DNA from: a virus
DNA length: 22,310 nucleotides
Direction: 5' to 3' (one strand)
IMG/VR virus record: IMGVR_UViG_3300000227_000011
Location: 1 to 22,310 of that record
The translations under genes were made by a program, and so were the position numbers. Shown in pieces: positions 13,270-20,857 of the stretch. The stretch's first letter is position 1, and each line of letters starts with the position of its first letter. Under the pieces are notes generated by a model that was given only the letters and a program-made list of their open reading frames with translations, made no database searches and was not told where the DNA came from.

Positions 13270-14004
13270 TTAGCTCCCGGGACGTTGAGTGCCGCGCTGG
13301 GTCTTGCGGGCCATGGCGGCGTCCAGCGGAGAGCGCAGACCGCGCTGGAGCTCCTTCAGATCCAGGCCGCTTTCCTTCAGCAGTTGCTTCTTGGCCGCGC
13401 GCTCTTCAAGCTGACGGCGCTGGGACGCGAGGTATTCCTGGATGGCGTTCGGGGTGTCGTCCTTGACCGGGCGCACCGCTTCCAGCTTGGCCCGGAGGTC
13501 ATCTTCCTTCTGACGCTCGGTCACGAATTCAGCTTCGAGCTTGGCGCGGGCTTGGCGCAGTTCTTCGACCTTCTCCGACTGCGCCGCGAGCGCCTTTTCC
13601 AGCGCTTCGACTTCATCGGAAGAAGCGGGAGCGGGTTGCGCCACCGGGGGCTGTTCGGTTTGCTGACCAGACTGATCAGCAGGCTCGGTGCTGGACGGGG
13701 TTTCCGCGGGCGGCTGCGGGGCGGCAGGGGCCGCGTTTTCGGTGCTGCCGGTGCTACCCCCTTGGCCTTCCTGCTGCGTGGCCTGCTGGTCGGTGCTTTT
13801 GGCTTCGCCTTCGGTGGGCGGGGTCCAGGTCTCGGCGGTCGCACGGGAAAAGCCCGGGGCAGCGGCGGCCACCTGATCACGGGTGATGGTCTGGTCCGAG
13901 GCCAGCATCTTGACCGTGTCCAGACGGGGAAGACCGTCGGCGGTCCAATGGTTGTCGTTCTTGACGTCCAGCTTCTTGAGTGCGTCGACGATCTTCTGAG
14001 TCAT
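13270..14004 (-). CDS. Coiled-coil head-associated protein of unknown function
   Basis: A 244-residue protein in three parts. Residues 1-57 are a small domain with the pattern NDNHWTADGLPRLDTVKMLA, followed by TITRDQVAAAAPGF, which I associate with phage proteins next to capsid genes. Residues 58-128 are low-complexity, rich in Pro, Gln, Ser, Thr and Glu. Residues 129-190 are a heptad-like coiled coil (VEALEKALAAQSEKVEELRQ onward), followed by a basic C-terminal tail. The layout suggests an oligomeric, extended protein, perhaps bound to the head surface or portal vertex. The ATG is preceded by GGAG eight bases upstream. A proline- and glutamine-rich linker of this kind is also seen at the portal C terminus in this window. 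The function is not established. Confidence 0.75.
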   Translation of the reverse strand: MTQKIVDALKKLDVKNDNHWTADGLPRLDTVKMLASDQTITRDQVAAAAPGFSRATAETWTPPTEGEAKSTDQQATQQEGQGGSTGSTENAAPAAPQPPAETPSSTEPADQSGQQTEQPPVAQPAPASSDEVEALEKALAAQSEKVEELRQARAKLEAEFVTERQKEDDLRAKLEAVRPVKDDTPNAIQEYLASQRRQLEERAAKKQLLKESGLDLKELQRGLRSPLDAAMARKTQRGTQRPGS

Positions 14005-14005
14005 G

Positions 14006-14482
14006 TCAGTTCTCCATTACGTTGCGGTGATGGTAGCGGTCTCCGCACTGGTGGAGGTCACGCTGCCGAGGGTATTGGTGGCGGTCACGCGGACGCTGAT
14101 CTTTGTACCCACATCCGCAGCCTGCAGAACGTAGGTCGTAGGTCGTATCGGTCGCGCCCGAGATCGGAGCACCATTCCGCAGCCACTGATGGGTGTAGGT
14201 CGGCGCAGGATCTCCGGTCCAGGTTCCGTTCGTGGCGGTCAGGGTCTCGCCCGAAACGGTCGTGCCGGTGATTGCCGGAAGGACGGTGTTCGTCGGATAG
14301 GAACCGTCAATTTCCTCGATCTCGGTTGCGGTGGCGCCTGCCTTGAGGCGGGCGAACACGTTTGCAACGGAGGTCGACAGACGGGTGGCCTGGGCGCTGA
14401 GCCACGCCAGCAGGCGCTGGGAATGGCGGACGCGATCCTGGTCCCGCTGACGAAGGTGTCGGATATAAGGTGTGCGAGCCAT
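14006..14482 (-). CDS. Ig-like domain head protein, frame broken by a 7-bp duplication
   Basis: As it stands this frame encodes 158 residues. Residues 1-60 are basic and helical. Residues 66-115 are the first part of a bacterial Ig-like domain (LPAITGTTVSGETL, NGTWTGDPAPTYTHQWLRNG). After Y115 the sequence turns into a Cys/Arg/His-rich stretch unlike any Ig domain. In the neighbouring frame the missing half is present and intact: YVLQAADVGTKISVRVTAT, then NTLGSVTSTSAETATITAT and TAA at 14017. The switch coincides with a tandem repeat of GACCTAC; deleting one copy gives a 152-residue protein with a complete Ig domain. The ATG has GGAG six bases upstream. Ig-like domains of this sort decorate phage capsids and tails and may bind carbohydrates weakly. 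Whether the break is real, a sequencing error or bypassed in translation cannot be told from one sequence. Confidence 0.8.
   Translation of the reverse strand: MARTPYIRHLRQRDQDRVRHSQRLLAWLSAQATRLSTSVANVFARLKAGATATEIEEIDGSYPTNTVLPAITGTTVSGETLTATNGTWTGDPAPTYTHQWLRNGAPISGATDTTYDLRSAGCGCGYKDQRPRDRHQYPRQRDLHQCGDRYHHRNVMEN
14131..14147. repeat. 7-bp tandem repeat causing a frame break
   Basis: On the plus strand GTAGGTC is present twice in a row, followed by a partial third copy (GTA). On the coding strand this reads as repeated GACCTAC. The unit length is not a multiple of three, so gain or loss of a copy switches the reading frame inside the Ig-like domain. Confidence 0.9.
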
Positions 14483-14497
14483 GATCGTCTCCTAGTG

Positions 14498-14528
14498 CGA
14501 AAGAAGCCCGGGTCCGAAGACCCGGGCT
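14498..14528 (-). terminator. Intrinsic terminator after the major capsid gene
   Basis: In the minus-strand transcript a 9-bp perfect stem (AGCCCGGGT paired with ACCCGGGCT) closes a CUUCGG loop, a very stable UUCG-type loop, and is followed by UUCUUUCG. It begins about 20 bases after the capsid stop codon and lies before the next gene's ribosome site. Stem, loop and U-rich tail make this a convincing factor-independent terminator, probably partial so that downstream genes still receive transcripts. Confidence 0.9.
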
Positions 14529-14547
14529 GTCCGGTTCAGAGACCCGC

Positions 14548-15585
14548 TTAGAACTCGCGGGTAATCAGGCGAGCGATGCGGATCTGCTTGCGCTCCGGGA
14601 ACACACGGCGCCAGCTGTCGGCGTGGGCCAGGTTGTTCGCGGTGTTCGCGTTCGACGGACCGCCAGCGGCCGGGGTGCCGGCAAACTGATAGCCGACCGG
14701 GTGCAGGATCCACTCGTGGCGGTTGTGCAGAACGTCCTGACCGCCACCGTTACCAGCAGCAGGCTTGCGATCGACCTCGGTCGGCACCTTGGGCGAACCC
14801 ACACCGGCACGCACCGCACCGCGGCCGAAGAGCCAGGTGTTGAACACGCCAGCAGTGCGCGGCACGCCGTCATCGACAATCACTTCGCGGCCCAGGAAGG
14901 TCGGGATGCGGATCGCCTGACCGTTCACACTGTCGCTGATGAAGTCGATCAGGTTGTTCTTCAGTGCGCGGGCATAAACCAGCGAATGCATCATCACCAT
15001 CGTCAGGTCTTCCATGGAGTCGCCCATGGTAGCGGTCGCATCGATGAACGCTTCCGCGCTGAAGTTGGTGACGCCGTCCACGAACGAAGTGCCCGAGATG
15101 TCGTGGGTCATGTCGTTCTGCGTGTGGGTATCCGCACCGGACGGAGCCGCAGCGTTGTCCGCGAACACGCCATTGATGGTGGCGACGAACGCAGCCTGAT
15201 GACGACGGGTCCAGTAATCGGACACGCGGGTGGCAATGGCCTGCATCGGGTCCGCACCAGCGAGGTCAGCTGCCAGGTCCATGGAGCTCCAGGAGTTGTT
15301 CCGCGACAGGCGGACCTGAATCTCGGTGGCGGTGCCGATCTTGTTGGGCGAGCTATTGGTCGCCGGGTCGTCGGACGAGACGTTCTCGGCATCGTTGTCG
15401 AGGTCCTTGAAGGACGGTTCGTTGAAGGTCAGACCGCCCCCTGCCAGCACAGCGTTGAGGCGCTCATCGGAGACAATCGCGCCCGAACGAATCAGGCGGC
15501 TCTTCTCCTGCGTCAACTGCTGCACGTAGGGCGAAAAAATCTCGGGAACGATAACGTCGGAAATTCGGGTTACGCCGTTAGCCAT
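14548..15585 (-). CDS. Major capsid protein
   Basis: A 345-residue protein with features of HK97-fold major capsid proteins found in siphoviruses of Gram-negative hosts: the N terminus TRISDVIVPEIFSPYVQQLT, the motif TEIQVRLSRNNSWSSMDLAA, the long helix VSDYWTRRHQAAFVATINGV, the AEAFIDATATMGD helix, MMHSLVYARALKNNLIDFI, and IPTFLGREVIVDDGVP followed by FNTWLFGRGAVRAG. It follows a scaffold-like gene and is bracketed by a hairpin-containing leader upstream and a strong terminator downstream, as expected for the most abundant head protein. The ATG has a GAAGGAGA ribosome site six bases upstream. No protease gene or cleavable N-terminal delta domain is evident, so maturation probably relies on the separate scaffold protein. 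Confidence 0.93.
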   Translation of the reverse strand: MANGVTRISDVIVPEIFSPYVQQLTQEKSRLIRSGAIVSDERLNAVLAGGGLTFNEPSFKDLDNDAENVSSDDPATNSSPNKIGTATEIQVRLSRNNSWSSMDLAADLAGADPMQAIATRVSDYWTRRHQAAFVATINGVFADNAAAPSGADTHTQNDMTHDISGTSFVDGVTNFSAEAFIDATATMGDSMEDLTMVMMHSLVYARALKNNLIDFISDSVNGQAIRIPTFLGREVIVDDGVPRTAGVFNTWLFGRGAVRAGVGSPKVPTEVDRKPAAGNGGGQDVLHNRHEWILHPVGYQFAGTPAAGGPSNANTANNLAHADSWRRVFPERKQIRIARLITREF

Positions 15586-15663
15586 GGTGCTTCTCCTTCT
15601 TCAGAGTTCGGATCAAGTTTGTCAGACTCGAATCCAGACCCCATGGCTGGCGTTCGATCGTTG

Positions 15664-15691
15664 AGTATGGCTCATGCCACATTGATCGCAA
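15664..15691 (-). promoter_or_regulatory. Weak candidate promoter for the capsid gene
   Basis: On the minus strand TTGCGA (4 of 6 to the -35 consensus) and CATACT (4 of 6 to the -10 consensus) are 16 bases apart. The elements overlap the downstream arm of the leader hairpin. The match is modest and could be chance; the support is mainly that the capsid gene has a 148-base leader in an otherwise closely packed cluster. Confidence 0.25.
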
Positions 15692-15705
15692 ATGTAGCAT
15701 GAGCC
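15669..15705 (-). other. Long hairpin in the capsid leader
   Basis: A 15-bp inverted repeat with a 7-base loop. In the minus-strand (sense) transcript the only imperfect pair is a U-G wobble, while the plus-strand transcript would have a C-A mismatch, which favours a role in the sense RNA. There is no U tract after it in the sense direction. It could be an mRNA-stabilising or RNase-processed structure, or an attenuator. It lies 84-120 bases upstream of the capsid start. Confidence 0.7.
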
Positions 15706-15720
15706 TTTTCAGCGTGCAAG

Positions 15721-15745
15721 CCCCGCAGTTTGATTATTTGCGGGG
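15721..15745 (-). other. Hairpin spanning the scaffold stop codon
   Basis: A 7-bp stem (CCCCGCA paired with TGCGGGG) with an 11-base loop that contains the TAA of the scaffold gene. It has no U tract. It lies just upstream of the larger leader hairpin, so the two together form a structured junction between scaffold and capsid messages. Confidence 0.45.
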
Positions 15746-16552
15746 TTGCGGCCGCTGGCCACCGATGGTAGTGCCTGCCGCCTTGGCCAGCTGCTCCGCA
15801 CGGGTACGGTTTTCCTTCAGAATCCGTCCCTGCTCGGTCATGTTCCAACCTTCGTGGGTCCACGGGTTGGCACCGCCGACACCGCCGTTGCGGTTGCCGC
15901 CACCAGCGCCGCCACCGGAGGACGGGCCCCACCAGTGCGGGCGCTTGGCCTGCAGATCGGTGAACCACACCGCAGGCTCTACGCCCGGCGTGACGCCGAC
16001 ATTGTCCTTCGTCGTGACCTTGCCGTCCTCGTTGACTTCGAACACGCGCTCGGCAAGCATGAGGGCGTCTTCCAGCGCTTCCGGCAACACCTTCGAGGCG
16101 GCAGCAGCCGAACGCACCGCGTCATGGATCATGCGGGTGCGTTCCTTCGTGGTGTAGCTCTCGATCAGCTTGTCCTTCTCGCCCAGCTGATTGCGCAAGG
16201 TGTCGCGCTCACGCTCGAGGGGCGCCAGCTTCGTCTTGATGCGCGTCTCGACGATCTGGTTGATCTTCTCGTCGTCCATCTTGCCAGCGGCAGCAGCTTC
16301 GAGTTCGGGAATGCGGTCAAGCTGCGCCAGCACGTCTTCGATCTTGCGATCGCCGAGCATTCCCAGGCGCTCACGCACCGCCTTGTGATCGTTTCGCTCC
16401 TTCGCCAGCGCGGACTGCAAACGGTCCACGTCCGCCTGCGTCTTGACGCCTTCGATGCCGGTGAGCTCGAACTTGCCGTTCTTTTCGGTATAGAGATCGT
16501 GGTACTTCTCGTCCACGTCATCCAGGTTGTCAACGAGTGCTTTGAGGCCCAT
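15734..16552 (-). CDS. Scaffold-like coiled-coil protein
   Basis: A 272-residue, highly charged, helical protein directly upstream of the major capsid gene, the usual place of the scaffolding protein that shapes the procapsid and is then removed. Visible parts are the N-terminal MGLKALVDNLDDVDEKYHDLY, a long coiled coil through the middle (including LAPLERERDTLRNQLGEKDK), a Gly/Asn-rich linker (GPSSGGGAGGGNRNGGVGG) and a short basic helical C terminus, which in other scaffolds binds the coat protein. The ATG at 16552 is preferred over an in-frame GTG at 16576 because GGAGA precedes it by six bases and the protein then starts like its apparent relatives. A weak 5-bp hairpin sits at 16572-16585 just upstream. 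The assignment comes from composition and order. Confidence 0.8.
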   Translation of the reverse strand: MGLKALVDNLDDVDEKYHDLYTEKNGKFELTGIEGVKTQADVDRLQSALAKERNDHKAVRERLGMLGDRKIEDVLAQLDRIPELEAAAAGKMDDEKINQIVETRIKTKLAPLERERDTLRNQLGEKDKLIESYTTKERTRMIHDAVRSAAAASKVLPEALEDALMLAERVFEVNEDGKVTTKDNVGVTPGVEPAVWFTDLQAKRPHWWGPSSGGGAGGGNRNGGVGGANPWTHEGWNMTEQGRILKENRTRAEQLAKAAGTTIGGQRPQPRK

Positions 16553-16608
16553 GCCTGTTCTCCAAGTAAATGCCACTCATGTGGCGGTTGATGACCACAC
16601 CATCGCGG

Positions 16609-17808
16609 TCAATAGTCTGCCGGGTTCAGCCCAGCGGCGCGGAACGCATCCGCCTCCTTCTGAGCCAATTGCTTCAGGGTGAGCTCGGTGCCATTACGGT
16701 CAACGAACTTGTCCAGCGTCAAGCCCCCGTCGCGGAAGAGCTTGGCTTTCGTGTCGCCCAGCACTTCGTTCTGGAAAGCATTCGACTGGCCCTTGAGCCA
16801 TGTCTGATAGGTCTGCGTCGCGGGAACGGGGCCAACCAGTTGGCGGATCCTACCGCGTGCCCACTTATCATAGTCGCCCTTCGTTCCCCTCGGCAGTTGA
16901 TCCCTCGACCGCACATCCCCCAGGCCGTTCTTCTCCGCGTACTCTTTCACGAGGAGCTTCTCGGTTGTGGGCTTGGCAGGACGATCACCCGCGAGCGTAC
17001 CATCAATCGCGGCGATACGCAAGCTCCGGCAATTGAAGTGCAGCGGCGGACGCGGGCCCTTGCCTACTGGATACGTCTTACCGTCCAGCGCGCGGCAGAT
17101 AGGGGTCGTGCGGGAGTCGAGGGTTGCGACGAACTGCTCCGCTTCCAGGATATCCGAGTTCTCATCGAACCATGTATCACGCGCCCCGTTCGCAATGTGC
17201 TGAACAGCAGTGCGAGTGATGGTCTGGATCTGCCTACGGGTGATCTCAGTTACGCCGTCGGCACCCTTCAGCGTACCCGTACCGACCACACGCCGCGCGA
17301 TGGTTGCGCTGTCTTCGCCCGCCACCATACCAGCCTGGATGGCGCTGTGGATGCGACGGATATCGTCCGCCGCCATTGTGTCAGCCCACTCTTTCAGGAT
17401 ACGGCCTTCGAACGGACGGGACAGCGCGATGGCGCGCAGCATGCGGGCGCTAGGCATGACGGTCTCGACCGCCACAGGAAGCACCGCCTGCATCATTGCG
17501 TTAAGCCGAATCGGCTCCTGGTACGACAGCTCCACCATCTCTTCGATGAGAAACTTCGTAGCTTCATCCCAGGATTCGCGACGCAGGGCGTCCAGGCCGG
17601 CTTGCAGGCTTTGCAGGCGCTGCCACTCGACAGGGGTGCTCAGGCCTTGCGTGTTGCGCAGCTTGTCACGAATACGCCGAGCGAGTTCGTCCTCGCTGGC
17701 GTTCATGATTGTGGTCATGCGGTTGCGTACATACCCGCTATAACGCAGCACGTAGATCTGATGACGCACGAGTGCGTCATAGAGCTCCTCGTTCGCCGTC
17801 TTCGCCAT
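16609..17808 (-). CDS. MuF-like head morphogenesis protein
   Basis: A 399-residue protein of the phage Mu F-like family, minor capsid proteins that bind the portal and take part in head assembly; some are ejected with the DNA. The N-terminal two thirds are helical (VRNRMTTIMNASEDELARRI, later LLRAIAL-like repeats and IQAGMVAGEDSATIARRVV). The conserved MuF segment lies near residues 210-275: RTAVQHIANGARDTWF, then ATLDSRTTPICRALDGKTYP and PPLHFNCRSLR, with C, H and C residues that look like a metal site in this family. The C-terminal 100 residues are a charged helical tail. The ATG overlaps the portal stop as TAATG, the usual portal-MuF coupling. No toxin domain is attached to the C terminus. 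Confidence 0.9.
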   Translation of the reverse strand: MAKTANEELYDALVRHQIYVLRYSGYVRNRMTTIMNASEDELARRIRDKLRNTQGLSTPVEWQRLQSLQAGLDALRRESWDEATKFLIEEMVELSYQEPIRLNAMMQAVLPVAVETVMPSARMLRAIALSRPFEGRILKEWADTMAADDIRRIHSAIQAGMVAGEDSATIARRVVGTGTLKGADGVTEITRRQIQTITRTAVQHIANGARDTWFDENSDILEAEQFVATLDSRTTPICRALDGKTYPVGKGPRPPLHFNCRSLRIAAIDGTLAGDRPAKPTTEKLLVKEYAEKNGLGDVRSRDQLPRGTKGDYDKWARGRIRQLVGPVPATQTYQTWLKGQSNAFQNEVLGDTKAKLFRDGGLTLDKFVDRNGTELTLKQLAQKEADAFRAAGLNPADY

Positions 17809-19337
17809 TATTCGTCACCCTGCCCTGGCTGCTGACGCGGGGGCTGCTGTTGCCCCGGTAGCGGCAGCGCGCCCCCTGCACCCGTACCGCCAGCGGACGG
17901 TGCGTTCGCGTCCTCTTCCTCGATGGTGTCCATTTCGGTCTCGAAGTCCATCTTCGTGACGCCGCGGTCCACCAGCAGAGCATGAATCGACTTCTTGGAC
18001 AGCGGAGCGCCCATGGTGCGAGCCGTCATAAAGTCAACCAGATCTTTACCGGACATCTCGAAGTTGGCGAACTCGAGGTTCGGAGTAACCTTCACGTCGT
18101 CGGGATTGGCGCCCATCCATTCCGCGCAAGCCTTCAGAATGAATTCCAGCGCAGCGGCGCCGGTGCTGGCAATCTGGTTGAGGGTAGCGGTCTGGGCGCC
18201 GATGCGGGTCTGGAGCGCATTTCCACTCTCCACCTGACTGCCTCCCGCGTTGATCAGCTGACCGGACTTCGTCTCCGCGCGCTTACGGTCATTCTCGAGC
18301 GCCTGGCGCTGTTCCGACAGGCCTTGGCTGTTGACGCCGATGTACTTCGCGTCACCGCCTTGCTCCACCTCGATCATGCTGCCCGCACCAGTGCGCAGAG
18401 GTGCATTGTCAGGCTGCGTGGCGTCCTTCTGGGCACGCGAACCCACGACGACAAGCGTGTCCTGCCCCTGCATGAACAGGTTCTGGCGATAGTCAGCTTC
18501 GCCTCTATACACCGCCAGGGCAAGCCGGCCTAGACCCAGCAGAGGCGGCTCGTCGGGAGTCGCTAGGATGTCTTTCGTATTAACGAAGCAGAACGGAATA
18601 CGTTCGAGCGATTTACCGCGTAGCATGGGGACGGTGACCTTGGACGGGTCGAACGTCGCGGACTGCCCTTCGTTGTTCGTGAAAACGCCCACTTGATAGG
18701 TGACGCCGGGCTGCCCTTCTGCCTCATTGGCGTCGGGCGTGCCTAGCAGAAGAACGCGATACTTCGTCTGCGTAGTCCACTCGAAGTCGCTACTGCGGCG
18801 GACACCGCTTTCGTCCAGCACCACGAGGTTCAGGCGTGCTTCGCCCTCGTCCGCTTCTCCGTCGTCCCAGTTCCGAATAGACTCCGCCACGTACAGGGCG
18901 ATATACGGCATCGGATTGGACGGGTCAGGGTTGACCGGGAGATCCAGCAGTAGGCCCAGGCGCCCGGTGACAAGCTGCTCCTCGTTAATTCGACGCAGCA
19001 GTAGATCCAGCGTCTCACCATATGCGGTCGCCTTGTTGCGCAGCGGTTCGAGCGCGCTGGGCAGTTCGATCGTCGCAGGCTTCTGGTGCATGAGGCCGAT
19101 ATAGGCTTCCACACCTTCCTTCACGTAGTCATGGAACACCGCGCGCAGCTTGTAGGCGTCATAGGCCTCGCGCCCCGGCTTGCCGGTCTCCATGCCGTCC
19201 AGCCGCATGCCCTTTGTGGGCGGCAGATAAATCTCGCCTTTCGCTTTGACCGCGCGCTCGCCCTTGTAGAGGTCGCGCATGGTGACCCAATCGTCTTTGA
19301 ATTCCGCATACTTCGGATGAACCGAATCGAGAGCCAT
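17808..19337 (-). CDS. Portal protein (DUF4055 type)
   Basis: A 509-residue portal, the dodecameric ring at the head vertex through which the terminase pumps DNA. It resembles DUF4055-type portals: the N-terminal YAEFKDDWVTMRDLYKGERA, then YLPPTKGMRLDG, YVKEGVEAYIGLMHQKP, TGRLGLLLDLPV, later LGLGRLALAVYRGEADYRQN and the stem helix GLSEQRQALENDRKRAETKS. The C terminus is a flexible Gly/Pro/Gln tail (ALPLPGQQQPPRQQPGQ). It is encoded between large terminase and MuF-like protein, as expected, and has the length usual for the family. The ATG is 12 bases after the large terminase stop, with GGAG-type purines upstream. The TAA overlaps the MuF ATG. Confidence 0.92.
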   Translation of the reverse strand: MALDSVHPKYAEFKDDWVTMRDLYKGERAVKAKGEIYLPPTKGMRLDGMETGKPGREAYDAYKLRAVFHDYVKEGVEAYIGLMHQKPATIELPSALEPLRNKATAYGETLDLLLRRINEEQLVTGRLGLLLDLPVNPDPSNPMPYIALYVAESIRNWDDGEADEGEARLNLVVLDESGVRRSSDFEWTTQTKYRVLLLGTPDANEAEGQPGVTYQVGVFTNNEGQSATFDPSKVTVPMLRGKSLERIPFCFVNTKDILATPDEPPLLGLGRLALAVYRGEADYRQNLFMQGQDTLVVVGSRAQKDATQPDNAPLRTGAGSMIEVEQGGDAKYIGVNSQGLSEQRQALENDRKRAETKSGQLINAGGSQVESGNALQTRIGAQTATLNQIASTGAAALEFILKACAEWMGANPDDVKVTPNLEFANFEMSGKDLVDFMTARTMGAPLSKKSIHALLVDRGVTKMDFETEMDTIEEEDANAPSAGGTGAGGALPLPGQQQPPRQQPGQGDE

Positions 19338-19349
19338 GTCGCGCCTCCG

Positions 19350-20672
19350 TCAATAATTGCCCGTAACTGTACCCGATTTCGTAAGGATCCGTCCAGCGGG
19401 CCAGTGCCAGTCGATAAAATAACCGATCGCTGTGGTTATGTGTTGATACTGGTTCTTATCATCCTCTTGGAAACTCGAACCCGTTTTCAACTGCACGGTG
19501 CTCAGACCTTTATGGCACCAGACCGCAGTCTGCGGATTTACTCGCAGACGAACCTCGCCCTTGGCGTTCTTGATCATGGCACGCACAGCGTTCTGGCGAT
19601 CCTTGATAGCAGGGTGCGCAGGGCGCACGCGCCGCTCGAACTTCCAGTTATGCAGACGGAGGTAATCCTCGATCTCGTTGTAATCCGATTTGTGACCGTG
19701 CTTCTCGCCCGCGCGACCAGCGGGGTCACCGTAGATATAGACCGTCTTGTTCTTGTGGTCCTTGAACTTCTCCACGAACTCAATTGCCGACTGCCGGCTG
19801 ACTGCGCTTTCCAGAACGATCTCGTCCAGGAAGAAGGGGACACCATTGCGGATGACCGCAACGGCGGAGCTCAGCGGCGTGAAGTTCTGGTCGTGCGTCC
19901 AGTGCAGCGCCTCGTGAGGGAGGATTCGCTCTGTCGTGAAATTGTCTTTCGAGTAGTCCTCGTAGATTCGACCGCTGGCGGTCTCGAAGCTGGCGCGGTA
20001 CTCTTGATTATATTGCTTCCTCGACATGGTGCGCTTCGCAGCCTCGATCACGTCGGGAGGCAGGATCTCTTCTGATGTCCAGTGGAACAGGCCCCAGTCT
20101 GGATCGTTGGCGGTGCGCGCGTATTCCGCCATGTCGTAATAGTGGTTGAGACCATCAGGAACACCAATGAACCAGCACCACGCCCGATAGTAGGGTCGAG
20201 TCGGGTTCACGGTGTTCAGCGCAGGCATGATGTTCGCTTGGAGCGCTTCACCCTTGACGTCCGCAATTTCGTCGATCACACCTCCGGTCCAGTTGATACC
20301 TTCAATTCGCTGGGGCTGGTCCAGGCCGATAATGTGGATCTCGGTCCCGTTCGGCAGGAAGATCTTCAGCTCCGACTCGCTGGGCTTCTTCGGGTGCATG
20401 CACGACAGCGTGAGCGCCTTCAGGTCGTCCCACCAGATCTTCTTGGCCTGGTTGTACGTGGGCGCAGCCGCGAAATACTTTTCACCCGGATACCACATCG
20501 CCTGACGTGCCAGGAAGCGCTTAGCGCGCTCCGTCTTGCCGCTGCGTCGCCCTGCGGGCACAATGGGGAAGCGAATGCCGTCTTCCACCGCGCGCAGCAG
20601 GCGAAGCTGGACGTCGTGGTCCTTCAGCCTGTACCAGCGCGCCATCTGGCGTTCGAGAATGATCTTGCTCAA
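19350..20672 (-). CDS. terL: Terminase large subunit
   Basis: A 440-residue packaging motor. The ATPase domain has Walker A AGRRSGKT (residues 40-47) and Walker B GGVIDE (130-135). The nuclease domain starts at about 250, with candidate acidic residues D261 (THDQNF), D316 (YIYGDPAGR) and D421 following HITTAIGYFI. The start is TTG at 20672, supported by GGAGG eight bases upstream and by overlap with the previous stop as TTGA; the next in-frame ATG (codon 10) has no ribosome site. It works with the small terminase and the portal to fill the head and cut the concatemer. Whether packaging is headful or cos-based cannot be read from this window. Confidence 0.97.
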   Translation of the reverse strand: MSKIILERQMARWYRLKDHDVQLRLLRAVEDGIRFPIVPAGRRSGKTERAKRFLARQAMWYPGEKYFAAAPTYNQAKKIWWDDLKALTLSCMHPKKPSESELKIFLPNGTEIHIIGLDQPQRIEGINWTGGVIDEIADVKGEALQANIMPALNTVNPTRPYYRAWCWFIGVPDGLNHYYDMAEYARTANDPDWGLFHWTSEEILPPDVIEAAKRTMSRKQYNQEYRASFETASGRIYEDYSKDNFTTERILPHEALHWTHDQNFTPLSSAVAVIRNGVPFFLDEIVLESAVSRQSAIEFVEKFKDHKNKTVYIYGDPAGRAGEKHGHKSDYNEIEDYLRLHNWKFERRVRPAHPAIKDRQNAVRAMIKNAKGEVRLRVNPQTAVWCHKGLSTVQLKTGSSFQEDDKNQYQHITTAIGYFIDWHWPAGRILTKSGTVTGNY

Positions 20673-20857
20673 CGGGTGGCCCTCCGCGCAGCAGCTTTGG
20701 CCTTCGCCTCTTCTGTGATCTGGAGGGCCTCCTCTTCAGACAGCGGCTTACCGCTCAATGCTTCATACATCCAGCGCATGGCGGTGATGCCGTTGTACGT
20801 CTTGCCGTCCGGGTTGCGATCAACTTCGAACAGTGGCTTGTCGGTGAGCTTCGTCAT
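20669..20857 (-). CDS. Small protein between the terminase genes (62 aa)
   Basis: A 62-residue protein: polar N terminus (KPLFEVDRNPDGKTYNG), a helical middle (AMRWMYEALSGKPLSEEEAL) and a lysine/alanine-rich helix ending in RRATR. It overlaps the small terminase stop as ATGA and the large terminase start as TTGA, so it is translated in the same coupled run. No known motif is visible. It could assist terminase assembly, or be a translational bridge whose main role is coupling of the two subunits. It is likely a real gene because the overlaps on both sides are exact and the codon use matches its neighbours. Confidence 0.7.
   Translation of the reverse strand: MTKLTDKPLFEVDRNPDGKTYNGITAMRWMYEALSGKPLSEEEALQITEEAKAKAAARRATR

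Noticed and set aside
14115-14147. Programmed ribosomal frameshifting as the cause of the split Ig-like gene
   Set aside because: A +1 shift would restore the frame, but no known slippery or stalling motif is present, while a simple 7-bp tandem duplication explains the break exactly. It is kept only as a remote alternative.
15669-15709. The hairpin followed by TTTT could be a terminator for plus-strand transcription
   Set aside because: No plus-strand gene ends here, and the stem pairs better in the minus-strand RNA (U-G wobble against a C-A mismatch).
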